From: Triops longicaudatus
Lineage: Eukaryota > Arthropoda > Branchiopoda > Notostraca > Triopsidae
DNA length: 64,000 nt
Reading direction: 5' to 3'
Assembly: GCA_022885665.1 (NCBI GenBank)
Contig: JAGQDJ010000033.1
Coordinates: forward strand, 186,001-250,000
Below, in pieces: positions 39,501 through 50,530 of this stretch. The position numbers were made by a program, and so were the translations under genes. Each line of letters starts with the position of its first letter. Positions within the stretch are counted from its first letter, which is position 1. The notes below the pieces were generated by a model. It was not told where the DNA came from and did not search any database. It saw only the letters and a list, made by a program, of their open reading frames with translations.

Positions 39501-42500
39501 CTAAAGCAGCAATGTGGTAACACCGGATCCTTGGAATGGGGCTTGAGAAATTACCGCAAAGGTAAGACCCCCAAGTCAGTCAATGAGCGCTACAAGAGAG
39601 ATGTACGTGAAGTCACCAAATATGTAGAAACTGCACTAGTCTTGGACAAAGCCATGGTAAGCATGTCTCGTTTTATTAATAATTCTTTACTATATTTGAC
39701 TTCTTTCGATGTTCGTATTTTCTCTAAAAAGCAAAAATAAAGACACCCTAAGAATGACCATTTTCGTTTCTGTAGTTTGAGAAGAGAAACGGAAGCAGAC
39801 GCATCGAGGTTGTGCACGACGCGATACAAATAGCGAATATTGCGGATTTGGCAAGTTTACTTTCGGATTTTAATGCTCAGCATTATGTAACAGACACTTT
39901 TTTTCCCTTAACAGTATTTTCGTACTTTAAATACACGGATCTCTGTGGTGTACATCGAAACGTGGGCCAGTGAAAACCAAGCCCTAGTGGACAAGTCTCA
40001 GGACATCCACCGTGCCTTGCTCAATTTCAACGACTACACCTCACGTAAACTCTTCAAAGTCGACAAAGATACCACACAACTCCTATCGTAAGATCCTTGC
40101 ACATATTATACACTGTGAAACAATGGTTTCAGCAGAGAGATGGTCGTATTATACAGGACTTAACATGGTAGTTGGGGCGTTACACATATTTTTGTGAAAA
40201 AGTAAATAAAATAAAGAAAGTAACCTAAAACTAATAGAAATTAAAAAGAAATGTGGTAAACTAACTAAAAAAGCACGAAACCAATAAATCGAAAGTTGTA
40301 TCGATACATCTAACTTAGCCTCTCAAAGCTCATTTGCCTTCACTAAAAGTTAGACGTGCCAATGCTACAGATTCAAAACGTGTTTGATACTCTTGCAAAG
40401 TATTACTTCTACTTAGTAAGGTTTCAGATATCCTGGCCCGTCTTCCACGTAGCTAACGAACTAATCTTTTCAGGTCCCTTCAACACGTAATGAAGGCTAA
40501 TTAGTCTTTAGAGTCTATTTAGATCTTTGTGATTGTACCATTACTTGCTCTTTTTTATAATACTGCTGTACTTGCGCGGCCTTTACACAACAGCCTAGAC
40601 TTAATTATAATACAGTATTCCTTCAGTTCCGTTTCTCTTAACTTGATGAATGAAAGAGAGACGAAATGCTTAGCACAAGAGGACAAAACTGCATTAGATA
40701 TGTGTTTTATTGATAGGGGTGAGTCATTCCCAAGTGGTGCGTCAGGAATGTCAGTACCTGATACCATCTGCACGACAAAAGCGGTCGGGATTAGTGTAGA
40801 TCTGAGTCCCTACGAGCCTCATTTAGTGGCGGGAACCATGGCGCACATGATCGGACATAACGTGGGCATGGGCCATGACGATGGTCGTAAGTATTGAAGA
40901 AATCGTTAAATCATGCTAAATGAAAACTGGAACTGCTTTTGCTCATAACACCAAACTTGATGGTCTGCATCAAAATTTCTTATAGGCTTTCCATGGCTGA
41001 ATAACAGATGAACAGAATCCCTATTAAAGACATTGTCATCGCTAAGTGCGCATAGGTGCATGGCTTGCACGATATGTTGTCTTTACTTATGTTAAAAGCA
41101 TCTTGTGCCGAGAAATTCTTGTCTGGAAAGACAAAAACGTAACGGCATTATATCTTCACTTTTTTTACCGGTGTGTATTTCATTAGGGTTTATGGCCTCC
41201 TCATGGCCGTCTTAATCGTTGCTCGAAAGGATGAAAAAAGACTACATATACACGCCTAACAGCGTTTCTAACGCGTTTGTATTCTCGGGAGTTTTCGTTT
41301 TACGCCTTCATTGCTTGCTCTTTGTGTCGTCTTTTCATAAGGAGCTTGGACATATTTTTGCCTGTGTCATCTCCACCTTCTCAACTCTTAATTTGATTTA
41401 AGGTTTTATTTCTAGACAAAAAAGTACGAAGCTCCCTATGTCTGGAAACTACTAAATCCAAACACATGTGTTAATATTTGTGGGAAGGGCTTTTAAAGAT
41501 ATCTTTTTACTGTTGCGGAAGATTTATTGACCTAGTTGTCTTTTACATCAATTTCACTGGAACATTTTTCACTAACGTTTTGTCCCGGCTTGTAATTTTA
41601 GGCGAAGACTGTCACTGCGCGGATTGGCATGGTTGCATCATGTCGCAGTCCATCGTGGGATTAGATAACGTGCAACCCTATAAATTTTCCGAATGCAGCC
41701 TTTCCGATTACGTCGATACGCTCCGGGTGGGGCACGCCATTTGTCTCATTAATCGACCAAGCATTGTAAGTTTATTTATTTATAGGCTCTTTCTCCTTCA
41801 TTTCCTACACCGTAATTTTGTTTCGGCCTTTGTATACTCACTGGCTTGCACGTCTATTTGACTCAAGGAAGGCCTCAGGAAGGTTTTCTAAAACTTATGA
41901 ATATGTTTTCACTGAGGAATAAACTTTGTTGGAGTTCTTTGTTCGAAAACATTTGTGCCTTTTTTCTTCCTTATAGCTGGACGATTTCCGTACATGTGGT
42001 AATGGCATTGTCGAAGACGGAGAAGAGTGCGACTGTGGCACGATTGAAGAGTGCCACGAGTTCGATCCATGTTGCGATCCTATCACGTGCAAATTAACCG
42101 TGGAAGCCGAGTGTGCGGCAGGACCATGTTGTCATGACTGTCGGGTAAGACTTCCTTTCAGAACAAAATTGATTTTAGGCCAGAAAAAAGCCTCTTTCTA
42201 CATTTAAATGAAGCATAGCGCGAATAACACGAAAACATTTTCGTACTGTTATGGCTTGTGGTCTTTACTGTAAATATTCACCGTGTCAAACTTGTGAACT
42301 TTCTGATATAATTGTCTGCGTCTTTTTTTGTCGTTTTCTTGCAACAGCTTCTCGCCAAAGGTACTTTGTGTCGAGAAGCAACCAATGAATGTGATTTACC
42401 TGAAGTGTGCAACGGACGATCCGGACAATGCCCTTTGGATATTTCTAAGAAGAATGGTAACCCTTGCGAGGGTGGCCGGGGTTACTGTTTTGGGGGGGTA

Positions 42501-45500
42501 TGTCCTACACTTGATAACCAGTGCCATCAAATCTGGGGATACGGTACGTACAGTACACTATTATGTGGCACATGCTCTATTGTTCTAGGTGTAAATCTCT
42601 CGTACTTGTTTCGTGTTCTGCCATGTTGTGCCCTCCTTCACTACGGAGTAGGGTTACTTTTATTGTCTCCTACGGGATAACTCTAAACCTCTAACACGAC
42701 AGTTGTTCCAAATCACAAGGATTTTTGTCCCATTAGGGGGTGTGGCGGCGGATAGACGTTGCTATGAACAATTCAATTCGCAAGGATCAATCAACGGACA
42801 CTGCGGTGTGGACATGTCCAATAACTACCTTAAGTGCGAAACCGAGTAAGTTGGTAGACATCAACAAACACTGAACGAATTATGTCTTGTGTTGTATCAA
42901 TTTCTTAATGCTCGCGTTAGGAATGTCATGTGCGGCTCCTTACAATGTCAAATGGGATCACGATACCCCATTGTGGCAGGAATGGACCAGATGTACTCGC
43001 GTACCATTTTCTCCATGGGCGGCAAGGAATTCGAGTGCAAGTATGAGGAAGACTATTTCGTAATCCAGGATAACAGAATGGCAATCACAGATCATTTGTC
43101 GAGTTCACAAATCCACTGCAACTGCTTAGATTTTTTCCTGAATATTATTATCATTTTTCTTTGGGCTCATTTTTCGTGTAATTTCTCTTATTACGTATGC
43201 TTTTATAGAGTCATCAGCGGTAACGTAGCACAAGCCACGGAGATACCTGACTTGGGTTTGGTTCGCGACGGCACTCCTTGTGGGAATAATCTGGTATACA
43301 CAACTTTTCTTTGCTTTCCGCCACTGCTCAGATTTCAGTTTGTTTGCGTTTGCAAATAGATTGTTGTCACTTTGAGCATGCCAGAGAATGTCTTTCAGAA
43401 CGTGTCTCTTTACATTGCGTATTATTCCTCGACCAGGTGTGTGTCAATAAGACCTGCACTAGCATCTATTCGTTTATCGACCGAGTGAAATGTGCTAGTA
43501 ACAACGTCGCTCTCGACTGCTCGGGACACGGGGTAAGCTCAACCACTCTAATCACGTAGCACTGCGAACATATAAGGAAGGCGCGTGATTGTTAATGTTT
43601 TCCTTTTTCATGAGCTTAGGTATGCTCAAACATCAACACTTGCTTTTGCGATCCGGGTTGGACGGGCCATGATTGCGCCACACAGACGAACATAACGTAC
43701 CCGGCATTAATGGGCCAGGGTCAATATGGAGCTCATGATTCGCAAGGACAAGATGCTCTCGTTCGGACCCCTCAACCCTCTCACGGCACCGGCCAACTTA
43801 ATTCCACTGAATTGCCCTTGGTAGATTGGCAAAAGAATACTACCAAGACCACTTCTTACGGTAATGACGTCCATAACTCTTTGCTAACCGCCGTGTAACT
43901 AAATTTGACGTCCTTTTTGCTGCTTTTTTTCTGTGTACCGCTGTTCATTGCGCCATGGAATCACTGTTACCCTATGTCTGCCGACACCTGGAACGCTGTG
44001 CAGTGGATGCAAGTGGAAGCAGCACCGTATACCTGGTGGCGATGCTGGTGTCGGTGGTAGGGGGTGTATTTATCGTATTTGCATTGATGGCCCTCTGCTA
44101 CAGGTCAGTGGTGGTACACAGAAACCTCTCGCTCTGCGTCAGGTTAGTTAACGCCTTCCCTTCCCTTGCCCTCTTTTTACCCACTTTTCGGTTTCCGCAC
44201 AGTTTCATTTCTTCATCCTTTTTCCTGGTTTTTTTTTTTTTTTTTTTTTTTTTTTGTAGGTGACACCTTTTAACTTCTTTAGCACTTGCTCTCCAAGACA
44301 CTAATTTCTTTTAGTAACTGCCATAAGATTCTGTTCATAAACTCGGAAGTACTTTTCGAAGAAAGGGGCATCCATCTATAAAACCATGAAGGGCTGGTTT
44401 TCTTATGGGAACTCCTTTCTCAGAATGCCCTAGAAACTTGTGTACTGTAAAAAGTAGTTAATATTGAACATAGTAAACGCCATCTGTCTTTCTTTGACTT
44501 CACTATGCTTCAAACCCTCACCCGTTTTTTTATATGAAGCTTTGATTTCCAGTGAACTTTCCTGAGTTCCACCACTCTTTAGCGCTTCTTGGCCCAGCAA
44601 GTTTTGTGTTCGCTTCTTGCTTTTCATTTTAACCCTTACGCCCTCGTAGGAAGATAACCATTTTTTTCTTTTGTTACCTTCCTTATTATTTCTCTTTCAA
44701 ACCATTGAGTTTCGCTTTCGTCAAGTCCGCTTTGTAGGAAGCTTGTGTCCTGAAAAAGTAGTTCTATCGAGTTACAGACTAAACGTCCTCCATCCTAACT
44801 GTGACTTACAACACCGAGGCGTAATCAGTATTCTAAATGTTGTGAATTCACTGTGATGTTAGTTTATTGGGTATTATTTCTTGGCGTACTTAGCTTGGTT
44901 GTTTCAACTGAATCAAGAGGACCAAAAATTTTTATTGCGCCTTGTATGATAAAATAATGCAGCAATACCAGGATTGTGTATATAACGATGCATTTCAATA
45001 AGTTCAGCTATGAGCTATTTAAGTTGATGAGCAATTATGCACCCTGTCCAGGTTAAATGAGATGTTAAAGATATGTAAGTCTAGCGAGCATAATATTCAA
45101 CAGCACTTTACGCTAAAATCAGCTTCTTAAAGTACGAATTAAATTACATATTGCTATTCTTTCCCATTTCGTTGTCTGCTGTTCGAATATTCGATTTCCT
45201 GGCAATTTAGGAGGAAAAGCACTATGCCAAAATATGATCCTCCCTATATGAAACGACCATTGGTGACGCCTTTACCCGCCAAACCTGCCACGGCGAACCA
45301 TATGGCTGCTGCAGCTGATCCTGCATTAGGGTTGGAAGCGGGAGCGAAGGGAATTACATTCGGATCCATGCCGTCATACCGGTAAACTAAGTCCTTGATG
45401 TTTGCCTGTTGTAGACCACCATAAGGCTAAAATCAAATGTATTTCTCTTATATTTCAATCCTTCTGCATTACACACTGCAAACAGACCGGTAACTCACAC

Positions 45501-48500
45501 TAATGCTGCTGGCGCAGGGGGACCGAATGTCATAAACAATTTTGGACCAACCAGTGAAGAGGAAGCAGGACAATCTGGTTAGTTTCTTTGGAATGCCTAC
45601 TCTAAAGGGAAAGAAATGCTAGTTGCTAACGCAATTGCTTTGGGCTATTATGCAATGCAGGCGAAGACGAAACGGCAGCGTTTCTGGACGGCATTCCAAA
45701 TAATTTGTCCAAGCAGCCAGAAAAGGGCATTCTGAAAAAATCTGGACCTTATGGACGCGTCGGGATCCCGCTAACTTTGCCTTTAGTTTCAGGCAAAGAG
45801 AAGTGGAGCGAAGAGTCGCAATCTGATAACCAAGAAGTTATATCTCCTGATTCGGAACGTGAGAGAGAAAGGGGCCCATCGTGTGCAAGTAAAGAAAGAG
45901 AAGAAAAGAATACTTTCACTCTAGTAAAGTGCATGAGAAAATAGTTCTTGGTGGGTGTTAATGTCAAAGACTGCCTTAACGTTATTTGGGTATTTTTTCT
46001 TACAGGCATTGGTTTGTCCGACGTCGAGCGTACTTTGAAAAGTCTCAATGGTTACCACGAAGACATTTTGCAAGCTTTGCGAAGCGCAGCCTCCCATCGT
46101 AGTGCAAGCAGCGCATCGCTGTCAGACGATCTTAGAAAATCCTTTCCGGATCATTATCCGGACTATTTCCCACCTTCGGAATATATGTTGTTGCGGGGTA
46201 TCAGCCACGATAAGCTGGCCCCGCGAAGCAGTGGCGGCGGACCAAGTCCCTTGGGAGGCGTGGCCGTCGGCGGAAGTACAGCGGGTTTGTTACCGCCCGC
46301 AGGTGATAGCGGTGATGAAGGAGACTTGGTGCCGCCTTGCGGTCCTATACGTATCCGTAACTTGGAGGATTTAATTCGCCAACTGGAGCGTCATTCCGCC
46401 AGACACACGAGTCCCAATGGCTCCGAAGACATTCGAATGTCCGAACCGGAAGCCGATAGGCATTATCGATTGGATCGTCTCGATCGCCTCGATCGCTTGG
46501 ATCGTCTGGAATCCTCATCGAATCCTGATACACAAGGGTCAGTGTTTTAAAGACTAGTTAACTACATTGCGTAACCGCGTCCTTATGTTTCTTTTCTTTG
46601 GATCTTTCAAAAAATCCTTCTTTTTTTGCATAATTTTCTGGGTCCCCTCCTGTAACGCCCACCAAAGAGCATTTTGCCCCTTTATGACACTCCCCGGAAG
46701 AAATTTCAGCTTGTCAAAAGAGAAAACGTTCAAAGAACAGCCCGTTGACCGAAACTTAGTTTCTAGTTTTGCGCGAAATGGACAACCCAACACGAAGTTC
46801 ATATAATGGTGTCTTGCATGACACAAAGTACATGACACGACGCTTTTGTTTTTGATAGAAAAGTTTTCCTATCCCAGAAGAATTATTCTCTGAATGTTTG
46901 TCTGCTCGCTGAAAGTAAAAGTGCGCTTGGTGAAAGGGAAAAAAGACAAGAAATGATGGGCTTTCGAGTATTTCGGTCACCATGAGAAAGTATTCCACAC
47001 AAAAAAAAACGCACCCCGATGATAGTGGAAAATATATTCGGAAAGTTGTTCCCCCTGTTTACAATACTGATTCACATATAAAGGGAGCAATTTTGAATTC
47101 CTCCGTGCTCTCTAGAAAAGTCAACAAACTTCCAATTCTTTTTCTCCCCTCTGAGCAAAAGCTTCAACTTTCGAGCACCCCAGTATTCACCAGTTTCATA
47201 TTCAATGTAGTGAACAGTGTAGTGTTCTGTACAGGCACAGGGGACACATAATTTAGCGTACAGTACAGACGAAGGAAAAACGCAGCATTTGGTCAGGTAT
47301 GAGTGAAAATTACATCGTATGGTTGAAATTAATAGTAACGTTTGTTGGAAAAAAAGTCTTGCAATAAAATATGGTAGTACGAAGAACAAAGGAAAACTCA
47401 GCCAAGGTACCACACAACCGTCTGAATAACTAAAATATTTCATCTCGTTTTACTTACATCTTGCCCGCGTAGTTTTACGTATTTCCGTAGCGTGAATGTT
47501 TTTCTACTGGTTCACGATCTGTTTATTCCTATTTTTTTATTAATTATTCATTTTATGGGTTCATTTTGTTTCTGCATTCACTTTTCCTGTGTACCTTTCT
47601 GGTTTATTCATCGCGCGGAGTGCACGCTGGCTCTTTTTTATAACCACCTCCATCGCCACCTTTACAGTTCTTACTTCTCTTTTGCTTTCTTGTTTCGTTT
47701 TTCTGTTATTCACCACTGTTTTTCTCTTGTCTCTTTCTCTGAGTGATAGGTTGTGCTTTTTACGGCTGAGTTTTTCGTTACTCTTTTCCTTCCAAATGCT
47801 GCGTCGTCTTCATTTTGTCTTGTCTAGCGAGCGAGCGCATGCCTTACTTATGCAAATGTAGTTTTAAGCCCTAATGCTTATGTCCAATTTGGTATGTGGA
47901 GATTTCCGGTTCACGTTACGGCTTAAACTTTCATGCTGTGGTGTGTGCATTACTTTTTTCTATCCACCCCGGCATGCGCTTCGAATTTTTCCTTTGTGTT
48001 TCCGTTTCTTCTTATCTTCCATTCTTAGGCATCCCTTGCGGTTTGTGTACGGTCGATATCGTAAACCCACGGCTTCCTCGGATGCTCTGACAGAATTACA
48101 GGAAGAGCTCCAGCAAATGCAAGAGTTGCAAAAGTTGGAGCAACTGGAGAAACTCCAACTGCAGGACCTGGCTGATGAAGATTTATATCCCAGCGTGCAC
48201 GGACACAGCCACGGTCGTGGTCGTGAAAAATTGGATTGCGCTGAAGATAGCGACGATTCCGAGAGGTATGTAGACTCGGTTTCCTTTGACGCAGACAATA
48301 CATGGTCCCCAAACTGATGCGGTTTCCGAACACACTTGTAGTGTCGAATATGCCGGTCCAGCTACCGTACGGTCTTCTAGCGATGATGGCGTCATAGTCA
48401 TTCCTTCCCATCCATCAAGCAATGGCTCAGTCCTGGGCAATGGAGTGGTAGAATACCGACGAGCTGCGGCGGTCGACTACAACGATCCCCGGGCTCAGCC

Positions 48501-48660
48501 ACTTTATCTTCGGTCCTCTAATTCGGAAGAATCGTATCTCGAAGAATCCAATTCTTATGAAGACAATTTATCCCTCCCACCCCGGTCTGTTAGTGAGGAC
48601 TCAAGCCGGGACACAGACAATGTTCTGCACAGTGGTGACTATGCTGAGTACAAGCATTAG
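33591..48660 (+). CDS. mmd: ADAM-family pseudoprotease, mind-meld / ADAM22-23-11 type, 25 exons, 5' partial
   Basis: Exons: 33591-33641, 34170-34318, 35153-35203, 36801-36883, 36954-37023, 39208-39354, 39462-39656, 39776-39850, 39915-40087, 40717-40886, 41602-41765, 41977-42144, 42348-42543, 42737-42845, 42921-43040, 43209-43293, 43437-43532, 43620-43860, 44004-44103, 45211-45381, 45486-45577, 45661-45888, 46006-46537, 48029-48265, 48342-48660. Phases close throughout; 1340 residues, lacking the signal-peptide exon. Order: prodomain, reprolysin-like domain with HMIGHNVGMGHD (residues 375-386; the catalytic Glu of HExxH is Met), DWHGCIM and a Cys-rich end, disintegrin domain (CGNGIVEDGEECDCG), ADAM cysteine-rich region, EGF-like module (CDPGWTGHDC), one membrane helix (about 790-812), and a cytoplasmic tail of about 525 residues with a (RLD) repeat and a Glu/Leu/Gln-rich coiled coil. 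Relatives act as adhesion or synaptic receptors rather than proteases. One intron is GC-AG. Confidence 0.92.
39851..39914 (+). other. GC-AG intron in the ADAM gene
   Basis: The donor reads TTG|GCAAGTTT and the acceptor CTTAACAG|TAT. GCAAGT is the standard form of rare GC donors. The 64-bp length fits the other short introns here. The only nearby GT donor (after 39886) would leave an intron of 28 bp, and reading through meets a stop, so GC-AG use is the best model. It joins …ANIADL to YFRTLNTR in the metalloproteinase-like domain without phase change. Confidence 0.75.
44104..44142 (+). other. in-frame alternative 5' splice extension after the ADAM membrane helix
   Basis: The membrane-helix exon ends …CTACAG|GTCAGT at 44103. 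A second donor GTCAG|GTTAGT lies at 44142, exactly 39 bases on and in the same phase. Using it would add 13 residues (SVVVHRNLSLCVR) just inside the membrane, with no stop. Which donor is used, or whether both are, cannot be told from sequence. Confidence 0.4.
44229..44255 (+). repeat. poly-T run of 27
   Basis: An uninterrupted run of 27 T within the 1.1-kb ADAM intron, followed by GTAG. It could be the reverse-strand poly-A tail of a small retroposon or simple slippage; no SINE body is recognisable next to it. The pyrimidine run plus GTAG looks like an acceptor but no open exon follows. Confidence 0.8.
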
Positions 48661-48966
48661 ATGAACCAAGTGTGTCTAGACAGTCTTCGCAATTGCAGTT
48701 TGGACAGAAGAGGGAAAGCACTGTAAAAAGATACATAGTACGCGTGTAGCTTGATACGCGTTAACTAGTCAAACACACACTCAACAACGCGCGTGTCTGA
48801 TAATTGCTCATAAACTACGCCCGTCGCATTTAAAATTTTAACCATTTTACGAATAAGTGCTCCAGCGTGAAGAAAACTGTTTGTATGTTTAGTGATCAGT
48901 AAGCCTGACGATGTGAAACTTTACCCTCTCTTTCTCTGGTTGATTGATTTTGGTGCTCCTGCTCAG
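48661..48966 (+). other. ADAM 3' UTR and short intergenic space
   Basis: About 300 bases separate the ADAM stop codon from the first recognised exon of the Cys-tail membrane gene on the same strand. I see no AATAAA close to the ADAM stop. A small ATG exon ending CA|GTAAGC (48885-48898) occurs near the end, but its phase fits a different frame from the one that leads to the membrane exon. Confidence 0.4.
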
Positions 48967-50260
48967 TTGTCTGCACGTTCCAAACGAAATAATTCGTTTT
49001 ACTGCACTTTGTTCGAATCGAATTCCAGGGTTCTTGGGTATATCACTTACTTTTACTCTTACTCGATCTCCAAATCGTGCCAAAACAAATTTCCGAAGAC
49101 GGCGCTCGCAGGTTCAACTATACTTTGTCAGCAAAGAAAAGAAAATGGATGGCTCACAATCCACTCAGCTCGTGACAATACGCTTTCTGTGTTTCCCGCT
49201 AAGTTTAAGAATCTGTCCTCAAAATGTCCATTCAGGTAACAAATGATAACAGAGTACTGATTCGGTTATGTTAGAATACAGATGGAAATAAGAATTTTTA
49301 AAGCAAAGGAAATTTTGATGTGTTTTTATTGTCATGACATTACACAGTAACAGATTTGTAAGGAAAGTGCCGTAGTATTGCTATATTTGTTTCTTCCAAT
49401 ACGGTATAGTTACCCTTCCAGACGACATCATAGGGAGGAGTCCGACGAAGAAATTGACGTGTTCAACTTTGTCTCGTTTTTATTCGACAACGGTTAGAAA
49501 AGTAACCCAAAAGCAATCAATATTTGCCTAATTTAGGAAAGCACCTGCCGGTTTCCTACTGGCTTGCGTAGTCGAAGACGTTGGCTCTATATGACTACTA
49601 GGGAATTCCATCAATACTTCAAAGGAATGCGAGTCTACTTCTGATACAGCAGCAGTGTTAGTGGAAGTTGCACTTGACGTTCTGACACGTTCATATGCTA
49701 GTTAACATTCTTGTGGTTTACACCATGTGTTCACAATGTTAAACTACAATCTTACAGCAGAGAGAGATTCTTATGGATTAATTTGGAAATCTACTGCTGC
49801 TAACCTAGGCTGGCCAATAGGCGCCATTTTACTGCTCGCCGCTGTAGGCTATACTGTCATTTTACTCATAGGTAAAGCATAAATGGTTGTTATTTTTTTT
49901 TTAGTTCATAACATATCTTCCTTTCTTTGCCCAACAGGCTACTGCTCAGTTCGTTACAGGGATAAATCAACGATGAACGAAAAGACGCATAGTAGTGTAG
50001 TTTGCGATTATTGCCCCTGTTTCTACGCTTTCACCGATGTCTGCCTATGTTCCTGTTCACAATCTAGCGAAGACTCCCTGTGCTATACTGGCCCATTCCC
50101 GCATTGCGCGGCTTGTTGTATGTCGAATGACTCAGTGACTGTTCCGGGCTTCGAGTGCTCGTGTTTTCGTTCATGTTCTCGCGTCGCCTTGCCAACTTGC
50201 ACCGGGCCGTGTTCTTATCGTCAGCTTGACTGTTGCTGTATTGAAATACACTTTAAATGA
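48967..50260 (+). CDS. unrecognised single-pass membrane protein with Cys-rich tail (5' end uncertain)
   Basis: Exons, in one phase-consistent chain: about 48967-49235, 49410-49492, 49758-49871 and 49938-50260 (stop TGA). The first exon starts after a pyrimidine tract and GCTCAG and contains no ATG in this frame, so the start codon must lie in an unseen upstream exon. The product has an N-terminal part with a few cysteines, an acidic linker (HHREESDEEIDVFNF), one hydrophobic helix (GWPIGAILLLAAVGYTVILL) and then a tail of about 105 residues holding 19 cysteines, many in CxC, CC and CCC clusters (CDYCPCF, CLCSCS, CAACC, CSCFRSC, LDCCC). A type I membrane protein whose tail could be palmitoylated or bind metal is inference. 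I cannot place it in a family. It ends 270 bp from the convergent TRIM37 stop. Confidence 0.6.
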
Positions 50261-50530
50261 CAGGCCCTTTTTTCTGACTGTATAATGTTCACTGTTATAT
50301 GTTTTACACAATATGGAGATATACAAGACATTTTTAAAAAGCCCTTACTTGGTCACCTCTACCGCAGAGGATAATCTTATATATGAAATTGTAGAAATTA
50401 AAAAAAATGAATTTAGGAGTATTAATCAGCTGGAATTTGGGACGGAGTCATTAGAAGAGCGGGCGACGGTGGCCCAGAACGAGGCGGGGATAGGTTGCCC
50501 GAGTTAGGGCGTCGGTCGCGCTCCCAAAGG

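Noticed and set aside
39851..39914. GT donor after 39886 (TAT|GTAACA) instead of the GC donor
   Set aside because: It would leave an intron of only 28 bp, far below the 50-bp minimum seen elsewhere here.
47492..47861. Plus-strand hydrophobic frames inside the large ADAM intron
   Set aside because: They reflect a long pyrimidine-rich stretch; composition is Phe/Ser/Leu from T/C runs, not coding.
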